Positions 1 to 11,439 of a stretch of DNA of 64,000 nt are shown piece after piece. Numbering within the stretch: the first letter of the stretch is position 1; each line of letters opens with the position of its first letter. A model generated the notes under the pieces. It searched no databases, had not been told where the DNA came from, and saw only the letters and a list, made by a program, of their open reading frames with translations. The position numbers and the translations under genes were made by a program. Source of the stretch: Anodontia alba (lineage: Eukaryota; Mollusca; Bivalvia; Lucinida; Lucinidae); contig OZ024823.1 in NCBI GenBank assembly GCA_964016985.1, positions 112,677,459 to 112,741,458 of the forward strand. The letters run 5' to 3'.

Positions 1-23
1 AATGCAAATAAACCTGGTGTCAA

Positions 24-230
24 TTATGAGTCCATTTGTTCGTTGATAGAATAGCAACTGGTTTCACATAATGTGAAAAGCAAGAACAAAGAAAAAGAAG
101 CATTTTGTGTATTTGTTGGTCCCAAAACAAGCAAAAAGTGTATTAGATTCTGCAAGATATCTGTGAAGTATTCATAGAGATTGACTGGTTCCCGCATTTC
201 ATATGGTGTTCGAGGAAACAGAACAGCAAT
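24..230 (-). other. Exon-like open frame, unrecognised
   Basis: A minus-strand open frame follows an acceptor-like sequence (pyrimidine-rich, ending TTTTCAG) and reads IAVLFPRTPYEMREPVNLYE before turning hydrophobic. I do not recognise it. It is not the next part of ERCC2, which should carry the second Fe-S cysteine region. It may be a chance open frame or a piece of an unknown repeat. Confidence 0.15.
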
Positions 231-1330
231 CTGAAAACTTACAAAAGTGAACAAAATCGTGAGTGGCAATGTGCCCCACCATGTTCCATATTGTAATTTA
301 TGAAAAGATAACGAAGCAGATCAATCTACTCACAGTTTACATACTGTCCCAGATCTCTGATGACTGTTATGGTGATCAGTGTCATGCATTAACAAGCCTA
401 AGTTTATATGCAACCAGCAAGGACCCAGATCAGAATGTGCATCTCTGATCAGAACTTTCACTTAATATTGATGCTTTTTTACAGAAATCTGAAGATACTG
501 ATCAGCCAGCACACTTCATGCATACTGTGTGTTTGTTGTTGTTGTTTTTTTGCTGTGACAATTGGCTGGGAAAATCAGTATAGAGTGGTTCTTACAAATT
601 TGAAAAGCAAATTATTCGGACATTTTTTTTCTCCCCTTAGTGTTGGATCACTGTGGAAGATGGTAACAAAGCTGAAAGTGTTCATTATTATACTCACTGC
701 CTGAGCAGACTCTTGGGATCACTAAGAAAAAGTCAGTGCGAAAAACATATTGCAGACCTTGAATGTTCTAATCTCTGATAATAAGTCTGCACTGTTTACA
801 CATTTTTATCTTCCTTACATACACTGACATGTAAATAAGGACATGCACCATGCAAAACTGGGCCTTAGCACAGACTGTTCTGGGCAATGGATAATTGAGT
901 AGTTTATTATTGAAGGAACAATGAAATCTATGTTAACGGTCTTTTTACCTAGTGTTAAATGGTTATACAGTTTAACTGTTTTTTTTTTTACTCACATTTG
1001 TTTTAATTTTTATACTTTTGAAAATGGCTGGTTGGGGAAATATTGAGGTCAAACATGATAATCAAATTTGTGCAATAAGAATGCTTGCTATTATGAGGTG
1101 GGGGTAAAATACTATCAAATTGATAAATGAAAAAACTGTAAACATTATAACAAATTACATTTCTCTTTTTTGTCTCACTATTCTGGGCTCATTTATTATT
1201 CTTTTTCCTTTTTGGTCTTTATTTTTTTAATTTATTTGCGATACCTGTAATCCATGTATCGCAAACTAAATTAAATATACTAAGCTTCTAAATATCAAGT
1301 GTACTGCATGTAAGTTAGCTATTTGAACAA

Positions 1331-1450
1331 CCATTTATAGGGTTGTCTCAGTAGTGCAACTGGTAAATACATGGATGCTGTAGTGCTAGGCCATGTCACA
1401 GCATTGATCAGAGCTTGTGTGGCTTGGGTTTGACCCAGGCACAACCACTT
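1331..1450 (+). repeat. tRNA-derived SINE head
   Basis: The stretch has a box A-like segment (CTCAGTAGTGCAACTGGTAA) and, about 80 bases on, a box B-like segment (GGGTTTGACCCAGG). This is the spacing of an internal RNA polymerase III promoter in a tRNA-derived SINE. It does not fold as a functional tRNA, and an A/T-rich tail follows. It lies in ERCC2 intron sequence in antisense orientation to that gene. Confidence 0.55.
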
Positions 1451-1524
1451 GGGAATTTATTTATTATTATTTTCCATTTCACTTTGAATACAATTTTCAA
1501 ATGTGATAGCAAAGTCTTATCTTA

Positions 1525-1703
1525 ACCCTTGTCCTGCTGAACCCGGATATACCCTGTCTCTGAAGAAGCCAACTGATCTGGATCTGCACTGTTTGTTATA
1601 AAGTAAATGAATTTGCATCAACAACCTGGATCAAGTAATCTGATTGGCTGAAAATTAGAAGTGGGCATGGCATCTTAATTTATTCAACAGGACAAGGGTT
1701 AAG
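1525..1703. repeat. HP2 palindromic MITE, eroded copy
   Basis: It begins AACCCTTGTCCTGCTGAACC and ends with the reverse complement form GACAAGGGTT. The inner GATCTGCACTGTTTG arm and the GATTGGCTGAAAATTAGAAG segment typical of this family are present. The TTAA-CCC ends suggest a piggyBac-type origin (inference). Confidence 0.65.
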
Positions 1704-1765
1704 GGTACAGAATATGAATCATAAAAGGATTTTTTAGATATTTTTTCGTCAAATATTTTTTGTTT

Positions 1766-1832
1766 GTTTGATTTTTTTTTTTTTTTTTTTTTTTCTGTTT
1801 ATTTTTTTGTTGTTGTTTTTTTTTTTTTTAAT
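1766..1832. repeat. Poly-T tracts
   Basis: Two long T runs separated by TTGTTGTTG, with no other structure. Confidence 0.8.
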
Positions 1833-1980
1833 TTTGAACAAGTTGGAAGAATAATTTACAACCATCTATAACTGTTTCTCATATAAAATTTTAGAGTATA
1901 GCAGTAACTTAGGTCCCTAAAAAACTGTCTACAAAAACATCAGCTTCTGAATAATAAGAAAAATGCACAACTGTTCTTAC

Positions 1981-2094
1981 CTCAGGATGAACACAGAGAT
2001 TTTTTCTTGATGTTAGGGCAAGACCAAGGAAGTTTATGGACTCTCCAAGTTCTTTCTCATAAAATAAGACCAAGTTCTTCAACTCCTCCACCAC
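1981..2094 (-). CDS. ERCC2: ERCC2 exon 5 (residues about 83-120)
   Basis: The exon has 38 codons, starting [15 protein letters not shown] and ending [12 protein letters not shown]. The acceptor is TTCTGTAG and the donor is GAG|GTAAGA. It carries the first Fe-S cluster cysteine. Phase is 0 at both ends. Confidence 0.93.
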
Positions 2095-5000
2095 CTACAG
2101 AAAACATTAACCTTTACCACACTCAGGAAATTCAGCAGACCATAAATTGATGACATTTTCCCTATTTTTCCAGAAAACAGGACTGGACATTTTATGCAAA
2201 TTGTCTCCACTGGAGACAATTTGTATGAAATGTCCAATCCTGTTTTCTGGAAAAAATAAGAAAACTATTTCAATATGTTGCCTGCTGAAAATTTTACCCA
2301 GCATGCTAAGCATTAGATGAGTCATGTAATCCAAAATTGATACTTAACACATTGTGATATCCCAGAATAGCCTGCACCTTCATAATTAGTGAGCTGGGCT
2401 TCATAGCTCTAGATAAAAAAGCATCCAGAAGCAATTTTCCTTATTTCTCCATGAAAAAATATGCTGTGGGTACTCATTAGAAGTGCTCCCCTACCTACCC
2501 ACCCCCACACAAAGACATTTCTCATGAGTACCCATAAAATATGTTTTGTGGAGAAATGATTTATCATCAGTTGGTGTCATGATCATGACAAAACTAGAGC
2601 AAGTCGAAGGCGAGCCATCGCCATCGCATATCTCCATGCACATCAAAATTCCAAATGCATTCCTCTAGTTCTCATCCACAGGCCTATCGCCTGTAAAAGT
2701 TTTTAAGATTCTAGCTTAAATGGTCTAGGAGCAATGGTGTGACATTACAGATGGACGTACGGACAGACAGGGGGGGATAACAATATCGAAAGTGGAGGGA
2801 TAATGACAATAAAATTTTTGGTTGGACTGGTTTATGTCTCTTTTGTGGACAGAATTTGTTGAAAATCAAAATGCAATAATGTGGCAAGCAGTTTATAAAA
2901 TCAGTTCCCAAACTGCAATATAATTCACTAGTTAATGATATATCATCATACAGTAAATTACAAAAAAAATAATAATAAATAAATATAAAATAAATAAATC
3001 TTCGTCTCAGCTTTGGATTAGAAGCCTTTTTCCATAAAAAGTATAGATATTATTCTTGCTTCTCAATGAAAACATATGTTGTGATATTTATCAGAAGCAC
3101 CGTAATAAGACACTTCAAAGGCTGACCCCACATCATATGTTTTTTGCGTAGAAATATGAAAATATTCATCTGGATACATCTCTTATCTGTACCTATGTCT
3201 ATAGTACTATGTGTATATTTTTTTTGGTTGAAAAAGCACTTTATCTCAAAAGATTTAAATCGAGCAAAACTACTACTGGTATATAATAAAAGGGTTGTTG
3301 CACTGATATTGGTGAATATTGTCCCTCGATGAGATATCAAGCTTGGGTCCTTTGAGATCCCAATTCGGGAAAATATTCACCAATATCAGTGCAATAACCC
3401 TATAATATTGGGACAGACAGGCATGTGCAAGCAGTGTAGACTCAGATCAGACGCCACATAATGCAGCATCTGATCAGTGCCTAAACTGTTTGCAACTCAT
3501 CCAGCACTATTTTAGACACATCAACAGCTAGCAAAATAGACATTTTCAAATTTTAGGGCAAGTATGGTAAGGATTTAAGGAGTCCCAATACTTAAGGTAA
3601 ATATGGTATCCTCAATAGGATGCCTCATTGCCTTACCTTATATATCCTAAATATTCAACAAAACATTTTTACTCCTTTAGAAGCAGTTTGATCTGGGTCT
3701 ACACTGTTTGCTCAGGCACAGCACTGTTTGCTCAGACATATCTGTCCAAATGTTTAGTGCAAAGATGGTAAGTAGCAAAGGGCAAGTTCTCTCTGATATG
3801 GTTCATACTTACCTTCTCTAGTTCAGGGACTGTTCTTGAACAATAGATAAGTTTCTGCAGATCTTCTGGGTTAGCCTGAAGACAAGACACAAATTCTCAG
3901 AATAAGCATGCTGGGTAAAAATTTCAGCTGATGAAAATATGAAATATTTTTCTTATTTTTCACAGAAAAAAAAACAAAAAAACATTTAGTCCCCTCAGAG
4001 GATGCTAAGTGCTCATTTAGCAAAACTCTTGCAGACCACATTCTAATGTTTGTTTTATAATTTTTCAGAAAAAATAAGACTGGGAATTTTTTGTGAATCA
4101 TCTGCCTAGTGAATCATCTGCCTAGCAGATGATTCACATAAAATATCTTATTTCTAATTTCTCTGAAAAAAAAAAATAAAAAAATCAAATTTCACCCGCT
4201 GCAGTTGTGATTAGCATTTAAGGGTTAAATATTGAAGTACAAAATTTTAAACTGTTTCCATTAGAAGCAAATTTTAATTTGTCAGCAAACTCTTTCCTTT
4301 AAGATTAGCCCCAATTTCTGAAAGGATTTAACGTTTCAGAATAAATTAAGATGCCATGCCCACTTCTAATTTTCTGCCAATCAGATTACGAGTACTTGAT
4401 TCAGGTTGTTGATTCAAAGATGAATACTTAATGACAAACAGTGCAGATCCAGATCAGTTGGCTGGATCTATACTGTTTGCAAAGGCAGGGTATATCTGGG
4501 TTCAGCAGGTCAAGAGTTAAAAAACTAGGGAAGCAAAACCTTGTCTGCAGAAATTGCATCCCTCCCTTTGAACAAATGGTGGAAGAATCTCCAGGTGAAG
4601 AAAATTCCCTGAATATGCTGCATATCAACATTACAACTTCTACTTAATCTACTTACCCTTATATAGGCTACTATCAATGATAACAGTGATACTGTTTTCC
4701 CTGTTCCTGAAGGCATCTCTAACACACAGTGACCCTAAAATACAAAAGATTAAAATAAACCCTTCTGCAAACCTAGACATTCAAGTAAAGATATTTTATA
4801 CTTCACCAGTAAACATCTTACTGTAACAACCCTCTTAAGTATTGGGACAGACAAGCCTTTGCAAACAGTGTAGATCCAAAACAGATGCCACAAAATGTGG
4901 CATCTGATCAGGGTCTACACTGTTTGCCATACATACAGCAATATTTCAGACACATCAACAGGTAGTAGAATTGACTAGTTTAAATTTCAGAACAAGTATG

Positions 5001-6043
5001 GGAAGTAGATAAGGTGTCCCAATACTCATAAGTAAATACAGTGTCTCTTTACTGCAAAGTCAATATTGGTCAATTGTTTGCAAATGGTGCAAACCCTGAT
5101 CATTGGCACTGTAGACATCGTATATAGCTCCAGTTAGCACAAATTCAAATAGAATTCATTTTCCAGCAATGCATATAGGTTGCAAGCTGTGTGTTGCATG
5201 GTTGTGACTTTTCACTGGTATTTCCATATTAATTTATGTCATTAGAAAAATTATTTATAGTGAAGATACACAGGAAATTCCACAATCCTGAAGCACAGTC
5301 CCTAGAATCATATAACAAGGATGCAGCTGACAAGTATCACATGTACTTTGGTGTGAAATAAAATTGTACCATATGAAGTTACATCTGACAGTGTCATAAT
5401 GCTATTATATACATGTAACTATCATATTACATTGGTGCAATAACAATTATATTATTGTAACATTTATGGTTATGGTACATAATATTATGGGATTCCATCT
5501 GCAATGTTCAACATGTTCTTTATTAATGGCAAAAGGCAATGCTGCACACAGAAAATGCACAGTAAGGTGTTAACTGAAACAGAATCTTACAAAACGTATC
5601 TCCTGCAGTTGAAGACATTTTGCCATTTTGTTTAATGTGTATACAACTTAAAGGGAAATTACATGTAGGTAATTTGTCTACTTTAACCGTTATCCTGCTG
5701 TTCACGACAACCCCTATGTTTGCAAACAGTGTAGTTCCAGATCAGATGGCTTCTGAAGAAGCCATCTGATCAGGATCTACACTGTTTGTCATTCAGTTTG
5801 TGAATTTGAACGAAAACATTATATGATGTAATCGGATTGGCTGATTGTCAGAAATGGGTGTGGCTAAATAAATTATTCAGCAGGATAAGGGTTAACATGG
5901 CCAATTTTACAACATGTACAACATTTAGCAAGTGTGTATTTACCTTTGCATCAAGTGTCCGTTTCAGCTCCAACATATACATGTACTGTTCCGGGTAGAT
6001 GTAATCATAGGGAAAATACACAATAAGCCCATCCACATTCAAC
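1981..6043 (-). CDS. ERCC2: ERCC2 (XPD) TFIIH helicase, N-terminal exons, partial
   Basis: XPD is the Fe-S cluster-containing, ATP-dependent 5'-3' DNA helicase of TFIIH. It opens DNA in nucleotide excision repair and supports transcription initiation. Four minus-strand exons (5944-6043, 4657-4734, 3813-3875, 1981-2094) join in frame to give residues 2-120 with the same length as human XPD over this stretch. Visible landmarks are [18 protein letters not shown], the motif I Walker A loop [15 protein letters not shown], motif Ia ([14 protein letters not shown]), and [10 protein letters not shown], whose Cys corresponds to human Cys116, the first Fe-S ligand. Every junction has AG/GT. The other Fe-S cysteines, the arch domain and motifs II-VI are off the left edge. 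Exon 2 starts in the second codon, so the initiator ATG lies in a separate upstream exon. PEX6 is the divergent neighbour. Confidence 0.95.
2105..2315. repeat. HP1 palindromic MITE
   Basis: The two arms meet at a central CTCCACTGGAGA and carry the family motifs CAGAAAACAGGA and GACAATTTG in opposite orientation. It sits directly upstream (gene sense) of ERCC2 exon 5. Confidence 0.75.
2385..2575. repeat. HP4 palindromic MITE, eroded
   Basis: It has CATAGCTCTAGATAA at one end, then TTTCTCCATG and TACTCATTAGAAGTGC, and a second arm ending AAATATGTTTTGTGGAGAAAT. Confidence 0.6.
2576..3014. other. ERCC2 intron, no feature seen
   Basis: There is no coding frame or recognised repeat here. A short AT-rich AAATAAAT-like stretch is present at 2965-3000. 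Confidence 0.5.
3015..3260. repeat. HP4-related palindromic MITE
   Basis: The arms contain CTCAATGAAAACATATGTTG and, inverted, CATATGTTTTTTGCGTAGAAAT around a CAGAAGCACC centre. The end matches the family's TCTGGATACATCTCTTATCT form. Confidence 0.6.
3291..3401. repeat. Palindromic hairpin element
   Basis: GGGTTGTTGCACTGATATTG at the left is matched in reverse complement by CACCAATATCAGTGCAATAA at the right. The loop contains GGGTCCTTTGAGATCCC. The family is unknown. Confidence 0.6.
3402..3606. repeat. HP3 MITE
   Basis: It runs from ATATTGGGACAGACAG through GTGTAGACTCAGATCAGACG and a shortened second arm to GGAGTCCCAATACTTAAGGT. Confidence 0.7.
3813..3875 (-). CDS. ERCC2: ERCC2 exon 4 (motif Ia)
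   Basis: The exon has 21 codons reading [20 protein letters not shown] plus K, which aligns with human [21 protein letters not shown]. The acceptor is GTCTTCAG and the donor is AAG|GTAAGT. Confidence 0.94.
3896..4226. repeat. HP1-like MITE, variant core
   Basis: The outer ends match HP1 (AAGCATGCTGGGTAAAAATT). The inner hairpin is different: GTGAATCATCTGCCTAGCAG, with its own inverted copy and a 17-base direct duplication. The same inner core recurs at 11111-11809. Confidence 0.6.
4325..4522. repeat. HP2 MITE
   Basis: It includes AAATTAAGATGCCATGCCCA, GCAGATCCAGATCAGTTGGC and GGGTATATCTGGGTTCAGCA, ending GTCAAGAGTTAA. One half of the central hairpin is shortened. Confidence 0.7.
4657..4734 (-). 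CDS. ERCC2: ERCC2 exon 3 (Walker A / motif I)
   Basis: The exon has 26 codons reading [20 protein letters not shown] then IVAYIR. The P-loop SGTGKT is intact, so ATP binding should be preserved. The acceptor is TTTTAG and the donor is AGG|GTAAGT. Confidence 0.95.
4812..5043. repeat. HP3 MITE, nearly complete
   Basis: AAGTATTGGGACAGACAAGC opens the element and GTGTCCCAATACTCATAAGT closes it. The central hairpin is GATGCCACAAAATGTGGCATC. A degraded piece of the same family follows at about 5065-5110. Confidence 0.75.
5110..5685. other. ERCC2 intron, no feature seen
   Basis: This is AT-rich intron sequence with no coding frame or repeat that I recognise. Confidence 0.5.
5686..5895. repeat. HP2 MITE
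   Basis: It is bounded by TTAACCGTTATCCTGCTG and GGATAAGGGTTAA. The hairpin GATGGCTTCTGAAGAAGCCATC forms the centre. The TTAA at both ends fits a piggyBac-type target duplication (inference). Confidence 0.75.
5944..6043 (-). CDS. ERCC2: ERCC2 exon 2 (conserved N-terminus)
   Basis: The exon is 100 bases long. The first G completes codon 2 (Lys), followed by 33 codons [20 protein letters not shown]...LKRTLDAK. The acceptor is TATTTTCCAG and the donor is AAG|GTAAAT. The frame at the 5' end requires an upstream exon ending ATGAA. Confidence 0.95.
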
Positions 6044-6079
6044 CTGGAAAATACATGTTTTCATTGGACTTCAGATAAA

Positions 6080-6265
6080 GACATTCACAGCTCTAGATTA
6101 AGGCACTTTTTGCAACTGAAAAGTACTGATTTTTTTTTTTTTCTAATTTCTCCACAAAAATAATTTTGTGGATAATCGTTAAAAGTGCCTCACACTTCTA
6201 TTGAGTACTTACATATTTTCATTAATAAGAAAAAAATTATGTGGATACCCTTTTATGAGCTATGA
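6080..6265. repeat. HP4 MITE
   Basis: The opening is CACAGCTCTAGATTAAGGCA and the closing is CCTTTTATGAGCTATG. The inner arms carry TTTCTCCACAAAAATAATTT and its inverse around GTGCCTCACACTTCTA. Confidence 0.6.
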
Positions 6266-6940
6266 TACGTGCAAAGTAGAGCACTTAGCAGGCCCAAAGG
6301 GCCCATGTGCCAAGCACGCCTACAGATAACATGAAGCATTTAAAAAAGCTCATTCAAATGTAGTTATACCTGTAAAACTAAAAAACTTTGGACAACATGG
6401 CACCTTGCGTAAACAATGGGTTGACCCAGCATCAATTCTGAGTTTTGACTGACGCTCAATAAAGCCGGAACACAGTTTGCCACAAATCTCTTCTCCATAT
6501 TTCAAGTGTGGATTAAAATCTGTTTACTTCACATTAAAATTAATCCAAATATTTTTCAAAGTCCAAATTCCACGATCAGACACTAAACAGAATGAAAGCT
6601 AACTGAATTTACAACATACTGAAAAAATGAATATGCCCGCACGCTTTTGACTCTGGCCAACTGGGCCTGCCTCATGCATATTAATATGCTGGATTCGTGC
6701 AATCGGCTGAGATTTCCACACGATTCCTGGGATATGTGTATATGATGCCTTGCAAATCTCATTTTTTGGCTTTCTGATGTTTTTTATCATAGTTCTGGTG
6801 TAACATCAAGCCCCTGTACTTGAACCTAGGTAGCAGAGGTGTGTGCAGCTGTCAAACTTAACTTCTGTGCTATATCAGTGTCCTTTTATTCTTATTTTCC
6901 CCATAAAACTCTTTAGCATGGGTATGTTACACAAAAGAAA
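6266..6940. other. Non-coding, no feature seen
   Basis: This is probably ERCC2 intron 1. The short open frames look random. Confidence 0.45.
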
Positions 6941-7546
6941 TGTCTCAAGGTATGGTACTGTACCTGGAGCCCCTGAGTCTCCAAGTACGGTATCGTACCT
7001 AGAGACATTCCGTGTAGGACTGTCTCCAGGTACTGCAGTACATAAAAAACCTTTATAACTTCTAAATTTTTAAGTTGTACATATAAAAGCATTCAAAGGA
7101 ATATTCTTTATTTTTCTGCAGTTTACTGAAGCACTTCTGTATTCCATGTCTCCTGCAGAAGAGATTACACAAAGGGATTACTTTCGTTGTATATTAAATA
7201 GTTAAATAGATGTAATGAATTCCGCAATATGAATAATATGGTTATAAGATGATTCAGTTATAACCAATTATTCATTATCGTTATTATTAACTTTCAGACT
7301 TTCTTCCATGTAACAAACTGTGAAAATACCTATTAAACTTGTACTGATTGCTAACAGATAATAGTAAGGTACCTGGATACAATCTGTGTAAGGTTGTTTC
7401 CTGGTACGGCAGTCATAATATTTAAACTAAAACTTCAAAAATTTAGCGAATACTTTTTTTTTTTTTAAACTTTTCTAAGTTCTTCTGAATTCCTTGTCTT
7501 CTACCGAAGAGATTATGCAAGAGAGGCTACTCCCATTGTATATTAA

Positions 7547-7626
<80 letters not shown>

Positions 7627-8915
7627 GCAGGCAGGCAGGCAGGCAGGCAGACAGACAGACAGACAGATAGAAAAACAGCTTTTATAGATACACGTAGATA
7701 GATAGAAAAATAGCTTGTATAATACAAAGACTTTCTGCTCTATACATAATAGCAATGTAAAGAATTGAGGATGGACAGAAAGATAGATAGATGATATGTC
7801 TGTGGGTTGAAGGTCTTGTTGGACACTCCCCCTTTCGGTGCTTCCAGGGACTGAGACGATTGTCTAAAGAGCTGCACATCATCAGCATTCTGGTAGCGGC
7901 TGATAGCACCTTCAAAATGGGAAAATCAACAAACTCTTGTCTGATTTGGACTTTGTGAGCCATAATGACCAAATGAGACAGTAATTGCTTAATTTAAGCA
8001 TGTCGTGGTAATATTAATGGATGAATAATGCTAATTAATGGTAATTATATTGTTTGTATAGGTATTGGCAAAGACAGATATTGTTTTCAGCATTTTGCCA
8101 TCAATACAAAGATTAACGGGGGTATTCACAGGAATGAAAGAAACATGAAAGAAACTAATCCAGTCTGAAAGTTAATAATGATAATAAGATGAAGAAGAAG
8201 AAAAAGAATTGATGATAACTGAATAATCTTATCACCATATTATTCCAATTGGGAATTCATTTATTTAACCATTTAATATACAATGAGAGTATTCCCTTTT
8301 GTGTAATCTATTCTGCAGAAGACAAAGAATACACAGAAGTGCTTCAGGAAACCACAGAAAATAAAGAATATTCCTTGGCGCCTATCCCCTTAAATGCTTT
8401 ATTCTAATAAGAAATTGTTTTACCATAGCGCCTTAAGGAAATGTTACCATTATCAAACTTCAATAATTTATGTAGTCGACGTAGTGCATGCATAAAGGGT
8501 GTGTTTGATGACGCCTCATGTAATCATTTACTTCTGTCGATGTCCACTGCAAAATAGCTCTTTGGAAAACATATTGCAATGATGTCGATTTTCCTTTATG
8601 TATCATGTTAAAATCGAAGAAATATTTTTTTCTCTGCTGTGAATTATCGTCAAATAATGCCTGATGTCATCCGGCAGATGCAAATATTAATTCACTCCGA
8701 CCGCCATCCTGTATTAATACTTCACAATCTGCCCTCCAACACTATGCATTATTTAACAAACATTCACAGTCGAGAAAAATTATTTCTTAAATATATACAA
8801 CTTAAAAATATAGAAGCTATAAAGGCATTTTATGTACTGCCATACCCAGAGACAGTCCTACACAGATTGTTTCCAGGCACAGTACCATACCCGGAGACTC
8901 TGGATCTCCAGGCAG
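6941..8915. repeat. FB1: inverted-repeat element with GTACC-motif arms
   Basis: The left arm (about 6950-7045) repeats a variable motif of the form CCAAGTACGGTATCGTACC/TCTCCAGGTACTGCAGTAC. It is followed by a tail (7080-7200, CAGTTTACTGAAGCACTTCT). A second similar left unit lies at 7365-7560. The inverse of the tail is at 8262-8375 (AGAAGTGCTTCAGGAAACC) and the inverse of the motif array is at 8845-8915 (CCAGGCACAGTACCATACCC). The interior is unrecognised. Confidence 0.5.
7545..7667 (+). repeat. GATA/GCAG/GACA microsatellite
   Basis: About 20 GATA units are followed by GCAG and then ACAG units. The low-complexity open frames here (Tyr/Leu/Ser/Ile-rich) are by-products. Confidence 0.95.
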
Positions 8916-8920
8916 GGGGT

Positions 8921-9807
8921 CCTAGACAGTTCACCGACAAGACAGTTCACCGACATGTATTTGGAGACAGGTCATCAACAAAATTAAAGACAGTTCATCG
9001 ACACATTTGTTCACCAACAAAAAGAATGCTTGTGAAACTTCAAGATAATGAAAAATGACATATGTGCTCCCATATTCTTGTAAAAAAGGAAGATATAATT
9101 TTGTTTGTATGATATTTCCCATCATACTTTCTGGACATATATGGAACGTTCAGCAGTCTTTTGTGATTACCAATTTATTCAGACACCACAACTCCTTGCC
9201 TTACTTATCCTAAAATTTGTAAGTTCATTCAACCATAAGATGAGTTGACAAACGTGCATACTGACCTTTCCCGGCAAAAGTGTTTTTTTTTTTAAATATT
9301 ATATACAATGTATATTTTTTATTTGATCCGTCTATGCTATTTCTTTAGACATATTGTCCCACAGCCCAGGTAAACAATACAAAATACACGCATGTCCACA
9401 GATTGATCTGCGACTTTGCTCGGATCCCTAGCTGCTGTATTATTTGTACCTTTCACAGGTACAGTTAAACCTAGCAGTTCTGTTTTTAAACAAACCTTGC
9501 TTTTTGTTTTTGAAAATACCTATAGGTTTTATAAATAAAATATAAATAGGTGTCTTTGTATTATAAATTAATCATAAAAATTTACACGACCGATAATCAT
9601 TCATATACTACGTTGTTTTTTTATTATTATTACTTCATCTTCACATAACAAACAAGATGTTAATTTTTAGTTATCCCAGTAAATGATGTCATTTCTTGTC
9701 CAGTGTGTCACTGAATCTTTGGCAAATAAACAGCAAAGAAAGTAGTTTTCTGACATTGATATCTATCTATCTAACTATCTTATCTATCTTATCTATCTAT
9801 CTACATG

Positions 9808-9865
<58 letters not shown>

Positions 9866-10165
9866 CTTAAACTGAGATGGTCATATTTGGCCATTACCTC
9901 AGTTGCTGGGTGACTAAATTTAGAATTTAGCTAAAAAAAAAAAAAAGAAAAGAAGTCACTTCCATCTCATTAAGTGAAATTCTTGCTATTTTACTGCAAA
10001 AATACTGGTTTATTTTCTTCATTAAAACCCATATAATAGTATTTTTTGTTGGTAAACTGTCTTCAAATTTGTTGGTGAACTCTCTCCAATTTTGTGGGTG
10101 AATTGTCTCAAAAACATGTGTTGGTGAACTGTTGTCAGTGAACTGTCTCGGTCCCCGGGGTAGGT
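8921..10165. repeat. FB2: inverted-repeat element with GACAGTTCACCGACA arms
   Basis: The left arm (8925-9030) has four to five degenerate copies of GACAGTTCACCGACA spaced by 5-15 bases. The right arm (10045-10160) has about five copies in the opposite orientation (TTGTTGGTGAACTGTC forms). The interior (9031-10044) has no coding frame I recognise and contains a TATC microsatellite. Confidence 0.6.
9760..9862 (+). repeat. TATC microsatellite
   Basis: About 24 CTAT units with a few interruptions. It is the inverse of the GATA array at 7545. Confidence 0.95.
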
Positions 10166-10774
10166 ACCATAACCAGAGACACTTCCTCATACAAACAACA
10201 CAGACGAACAACACTTTGTCAGATATTTCAGATGACTAGGACCAGGGTACAATTTGCCCAGAGACTGTGCATTGTGTTAGGATGGGACTGAAATGCCCCA
10301 TGTCATTTAGGTAACTGGTCAACTCGTACCTATTTTTGGCCAACTCGTACCCATTTTCTGGTCAACTCGTACCTCCCAAGTCAACGCGTACCTAGTTTGG
10401 TCAACTCGTACCTCTTAAAAATTTAGATAGTGGACAGACAGATAGATAGATAAATAAATGACAAACAGTGAAGACCCTAATTAGATGCTGCAGAAGGCTG
10501 CTTCTGATCAGAGTCTCCACTATTTGCAAACAGTTCAACCATTTCTATCTAAAGAATATCAGAATCATTAGACTTTTGTAAAATCGAAATTAGAATCTTC
10601 TGATATATAATGTGGGGTAAATTATTCAGTCTATATATGGGTTACAGATTTGCAAGTCTCAACAGCTCCAAAGAAGTCTTTTTAACATTTTTGCATGCTG
10701 GATAACAAATTTAGCAGATGAGATTTTGAAACATTTTTTCTTACTCTTTCCAAGAAAATAGGATCTGACACTTA

Positions 10775-10985
10775 ATGCAGATATAGATATATTTATTTTT
10801 CCATCATGAGTTTAATATTTTGCTATTTGTCCGTGAAATATATGTTGTGGCAAACCATTAGAAGTGCATCAGTGACTCTTCAAATGAGTATCAGCATATG
10901 TTTTTGTGGAGAAATAAGGAAAATGTTTGTCTGGATATTCCTCTTTTCTGGAGCTATGCGTTATGTGCTGGCAGATCTAAGCAAA
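10775..10985. repeat. HP4 MITE
   Basis: It has GTCCGTGAAATATATGTTGT and the inverse ATATGTTTTTGTGGAGAAAT around AGAAGTGCATCAGTGACTCTT, followed by TCTGGATATTCCTCTTTTCT and GGAGCTATG. Confidence 0.6.
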
Positions 10986-11243
10986 CACTGCTAACTTACT
11001 CCCAGCTCATGACTTCGTTCAGTTACAGCTGACTCTGGTTATTTTGAAGTTCAAGGGACTCTCTGAAGTAGGAGATATCAGTACCTTGACATATCAGATT
11101 TGCAGAACCCTTAAACCGCCAATCACAATAGCAGCAGAACATAATTTTTATTTTCTTTTTCATAGAATAAAATGTTGACATATCATTTGAATCGTCTGCC
11201 TAGCAGATGCTTCACATGATAATGCAGATGCTTCACATGATAA

Positions 11244-11419
11244 TGTAATGGATTAGGTATATAATCACTTCTACAGCCTCGCTGTGGAAGCCTGCTTTTA
11301 TGGCGACACTGGTAGAGCGATTGGCTTTTTTGATGAAGTTAAGCAAGGGAGATCTCTGTTAGTACCTGGAAGGGTGACGGTGATGCTTGACTTCATAGAA
11401 GACCCGGTTTCGCGCTACA
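11244..11419 (+). repeat. 5' LTR of TRIM
   Basis: It is a TG...CA terminal repeat. The segment 11334-11382 (GAAGTTAAGCAAGGGAG through TTAGTACCTGGAAGGGTGAC) matches the internal promoter region of 5S rRNA: box A, intermediate element and box C. The 5S-like region is followed by AGAAGACCCGGTTTCGCG. Confidence 0.8.
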
Positions 11420-11420
11420 T

Positions 11421-11439
11421 TGGTGGCAGCAGTGGGATT
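11421..11439 (+). promoter_or_regulatory. Primer-binding site of TRIM
   Basis: TGGTGGCAGCAGTGGGATT starts 1 base after the 5' LTR. Its complement ends in CCA and contains AATCCCAC, a plausible T-arm, so it looks like the 3' end of a tRNA. Confidence 0.65.

Noticed and set aside
1331..1450. Functional tRNA gene (also 25336-25432, 42538-42622)
   Set aside because: Box A and box B resemble tRNA, but acceptor and anticodon stems do not pair properly. SINE heads fit better.
1525..5043. A CRISPR-like array of repeated GATCAGATGC units
   Set aside because: The repeats are palindromic MITEs at irregular distances in a eukaryotic gene, without uniform spacers.
7527..7755. Minus-strand open frames rich in Tyr, Leu, Ser, Ile and Cys
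   Set aside because: They are translations of the GATA/GACA microsatellite.
7682..7972. Minus-strand 96-codon open frame (MVIMAHKVQIRQEFVDFPIL)
   Set aside because: I do not recognise it. It lies inside FB1 and runs into the GATA repeat. It may be a remnant of an unknown element, but there is not enough to annotate.
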